Part shown: positions 62,416 through 64,000 of the stretch, one piece after another
How positions within the stretch are numbered: the first letter of the stretch is position 1
Layout of the letters: every line of letters begins with the position of its first letter
NCBI GenBank assembly: GCA_002842695.1
Contig: PHDT01000004.1
Location: forward strand, 1-64,000
Direction: 5' to 3'
Origin: Bacteroidetes bacterium HGW-Bacteroidetes-10
GTDB lineage: Bacteria > Bacteroidota > Bacteroidia > Bacteroidales > UBA932
DNA length: 64,000 nucleotides
The notes under the pieces: generated by a model
Databases searched by the model: none
Told to the model about the DNA's origin: nothing
What the model saw: only the letters and a program-made list of their open reading frames with translations
Translations under genes and position numbers: made by a program

Positions 62416-63402
62416 ATGAAATTCATACTGCCGCTCACAGTTTCAGCAATTACCGCAGCAATTCTTCTGCCGGTGGCCATTTTCCCCGATACACCTCTTC
62501 TGCTCGGAGGGAGACTCTTCTCTGGCGGAAGCTTTATTCAGATTGGAGTTGTCTCAATATATGCAGGCCTTCTTACACATAAAATGGAGAATATTAACAG
62601 CAGGGCTGCATGGAGAAGGTACTCGTGGCTTTTATTTGGAGTGTTGTTCTATTTCCAGTTGCTGCTTGGGATAACTGCGGATTCTCTTTTTCTGATGACG
62701 GGAAAACTGCATTTGCCTATTCCTGCTGTAATTGTAGCCGGTCCTCTCTACAGATTCAGTTCCTGGTTTATGATAATTCTGTTTCTTTCAACTGTGCTCA
62801 TATCTGGACCTGCCTGGTGCAGCCAGCTCTGCTATTTTGGAGCTTTTGACGCAATCTCCTCCCGGCCTAAAGATGGTTCTCCTTCAAGGAAGGTGAAATC
62901 CTGGCTGAAACAAACCAAACCAAAACTGCGCCTGGTTATATTATTTGCAGTTGTTTCAGTTGCTCTTCTGCTTAGAATAATAAACGGGAGTGCCGGAACA
63001 GCTGTTCTTCTGGCAATTCTCTTTATGATTGCCGGTTTGGCGGTAATGGCTTCTCTCTCTTTCAGGAGCGGGGCAATGGTTCACTGTTCGGTTTGGTGTC
63101 CTGTGGGAACTATTGTAAACTATGTGAAATATATCTCTCCATTCAGATTTGGTACAAATTCAGCCTGTACCTCATGTATGAAGTGTTTACCTTCATGCAG
63201 TTATATGGCTATGAGCAGAGGTGCAGACGGGAAACTACAAATTGGAAATGGCTGCACCTATTGTGGGGATTGTATACCTAAGTGCAGTCATAATGGGCTG
63301 GAATACAGATTTCCCGGCTTGACTCCAAAGAGTGCCGAATCTCTCTGGATTACAATCACGGTTATTCTTCACGCCGTTTTCCTGGCAATTGCAAGAGTCT
63401 GA
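62416..63402 (+). CDS. NapH-like membrane polyferredoxin
   Basis: The 328-residue protein (ATG 62416) has about five or six membrane segments, two C-x3-C-type loops (WCSQLCYFGAFD and CSVWCPVGTI), and a C-terminal domain with two 4Fe-4S motifs CTSCMKCLPSCSY and CTYCGDCIPKCSHN. This layout matches NapH/MauN/RdxA-type electron carriers in the inner membrane. It is divergent from the transporter and convergent with the molybdopterin gene, suggesting it serves a Mo or W enzyme not in the window. Confidence 0.82.
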   Translation: MKFILPLTVSAITAAILLPVAIFPDTPLLLGGRLFSGGSFIQIGVVSIYAGLLTHKMENINSRAAWRRYSWLLFGVLFYFQLLLGITADSLFLMTGKLHLPIPAVIVAGPLYRFSSWFMIILFLSTVLISGPAWCSQLCYFGAFDAISSRPKDGSPSRKVKSWLKQTKPKLRLVILFAVVSVALLLRIINGSAGTAVLLAILFMIAGLAVMASLSFRSGAMVHCSVWCPVGTIVNYVKYISPFRFGTNSACTSCMKCLPSCSYMAMSRGADGKLQIGNGCTYCGDCIPKCSHNGLEYRFPGLTPKSAESLWITITVILHAVFLAIARV

Positions 63403-63420
63403 TAAAATCCGGTACGGGGT

Positions 63421-64000
63421 CTAATGATTGTCCAGTCCTGATTTCATTGCAATCAGGTGATCAAGCATGGGAATAATTTCTGAGATATACTCCTTTACTG
63501 CCTTCAGACTGCCCGGCAGGACAAATATAAGAGAGTCACCGGCAACCCCGGCAACACTTCTGCTAAGCAGGGCATTTGGCTTCTGGGCTCCGTATTTCAT
63601 CCTGATAAAATCCATTATTCCGGGAATCTCCTTGTCTAAGAGAGGTTTTACAACTTCCGGAGTAAAATCTCTTGGACCAATTCCTGTTCCCCCTGTAGTA
63701 AAAATAATTTCACATCCGGAATTAATAAGTTCTTTCAGTGAATCTTCCAGAAGCAGTTTGTCGTCAGGGATAAGTCTGTAATCTGTTTTGTTAACTCTTC
63801 CGGTTTTGGAGAAGAATTCCTCGAGTGATACTGCGATTTCCGGTCCGCTTAAATCTGCATAAACTCCTTCGGAGGCTCTGTCACTTAGTGTAATAACGCC
63901 ACTCTTCCAGGTTTTCCGGAAATATTCAAGCTTATCTCCGGATTTTAAAGTGCCGCCTTTTAATACCCGTGCAAAAATACCCTCTTTAGGCATTATGCAT
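63421..64000 (-). CDS. MOSC-MogA fusion protein, 5' end outside window
   Basis: The frame is open to the right edge, so the start is beyond 64000. The visible 193 residues begin with the tail of a MOSC domain (CIMPKEGIFARVLKGG) and continue into a MogA/MoaB domain: SGVITLSDRASEGVYADLSG, IFTTGGTGIGPRDFTPE, and SLIFVLPGSLKAVKEYI. MogA adenylylates molybdopterin before metal insertion. The ATG at 63993 is internal, not the start. Together with the Wtp-like transporter this points to a Mo/W cofactor cluster. Confidence 0.87.
   Translation of the reverse strand, partial: CIMPKEGIFARVLKGGTLKSGDKLEYFRKTWKSGVITLSDRASEGVYADLSGPEIAVSLEEFFSKTGRVNKTDYRLIPDDKLLLEDSLKELINSGCEIIFTTGGTGIGPRDFTPEVVKPLLDKEIPGIMDFIRMKYGAQKPNALLSRSVAGVAGDSLIFVLPGSLKAVKEYISEIIPMLDHLIAMKSGLDNH

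Noticed and set aside
1..64000. CRISPR arrays, transposases, prophage or attachment sites
   Set aside because: None seen. The accessory region at 1-7074 has no flanking tRNA, integrase or terminal repeats.

Overview
The window is 64 kb of a Bacteroidales chromosome. I infer this from the gene families (DUF4270, DUF4294, DUF3098, DUF5686, GSCFA, fimbrillin-like and FISUMP proteins), from the RseC-RnfBCDGEA order, and from promoters with the Bacteroidetes -7 box TAnnTTTG, often TATCTTTG or TATATTTG a few bases before an ATG. Family level (possibly Rikenellaceae-like) is a guess. I saw no tRNA, rRNA, CRISPR array, transposase or phage gene.

Layout. 1-7074: accessory region with two FISUMP surface proteins, a 53-residue peptide, and a tightly overlapping set of five genes (nucleotidyltransferase, ABC exporter, HPr-kinase-like protein, S26-type peptidase, PqqD-like protein) that looks like an undescribed peptide modification and export pathway. 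7095-15728: TonB-dependent receptor, M20 amidohydrolase, exported nitroreductase, DUF5686 protein, purN, acpP-fabF. 15870-22667: envelope genes (DUF4270 lipoprotein with a half-size GT5 protein, ftsX, DUF3098, uppP, lpxH, DUF4294, dipeptidase). 22904-33608: ribosomal operon rplP to rplQ with secY, map, infA, rpmJ and rpoA. It starts at rplP behind its own promoter; rpsJ to rpsC are not upstream. 33721-33890 is a ~170-bp imperfect palindrome.

33957-41989: cutC, a nucleoside transporter, tgt, an LptG-type permease, threonine dehydrogenase, queG, GSCFA protein, HU. 42038-47687 (minus strand): alaS, LptF-type permease, fmt, thiamine pyrophosphokinase. 47786-60967: a long plus-strand run of two M23 proteins, MerR regulator, Nif3, zinc-ribbon coiled coil, class III aminotransferase, dnaB, DUF3108, then rseC-like and rnfBCDGEA with a TPR gene. 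60964-64000: molybdate/tungstate genes (WtpB/WtpC-like transporter, membrane polyferredoxin, MOSC-MogA fusion cut by the window edge).

How the genes may work together. The 0.7-7 kb locus plausibly makes a ribosomal peptide, modifies it (kinase-like plus nucleotidyltransferase), removes its leader with a soluble Ser/His peptidase, and exports it. The Rnf complex couples ferredoxin and NAD to an ion gradient. The last three genes suggest uptake and use of Mo or W. All functions are from reading translated motifs; no database search was run.
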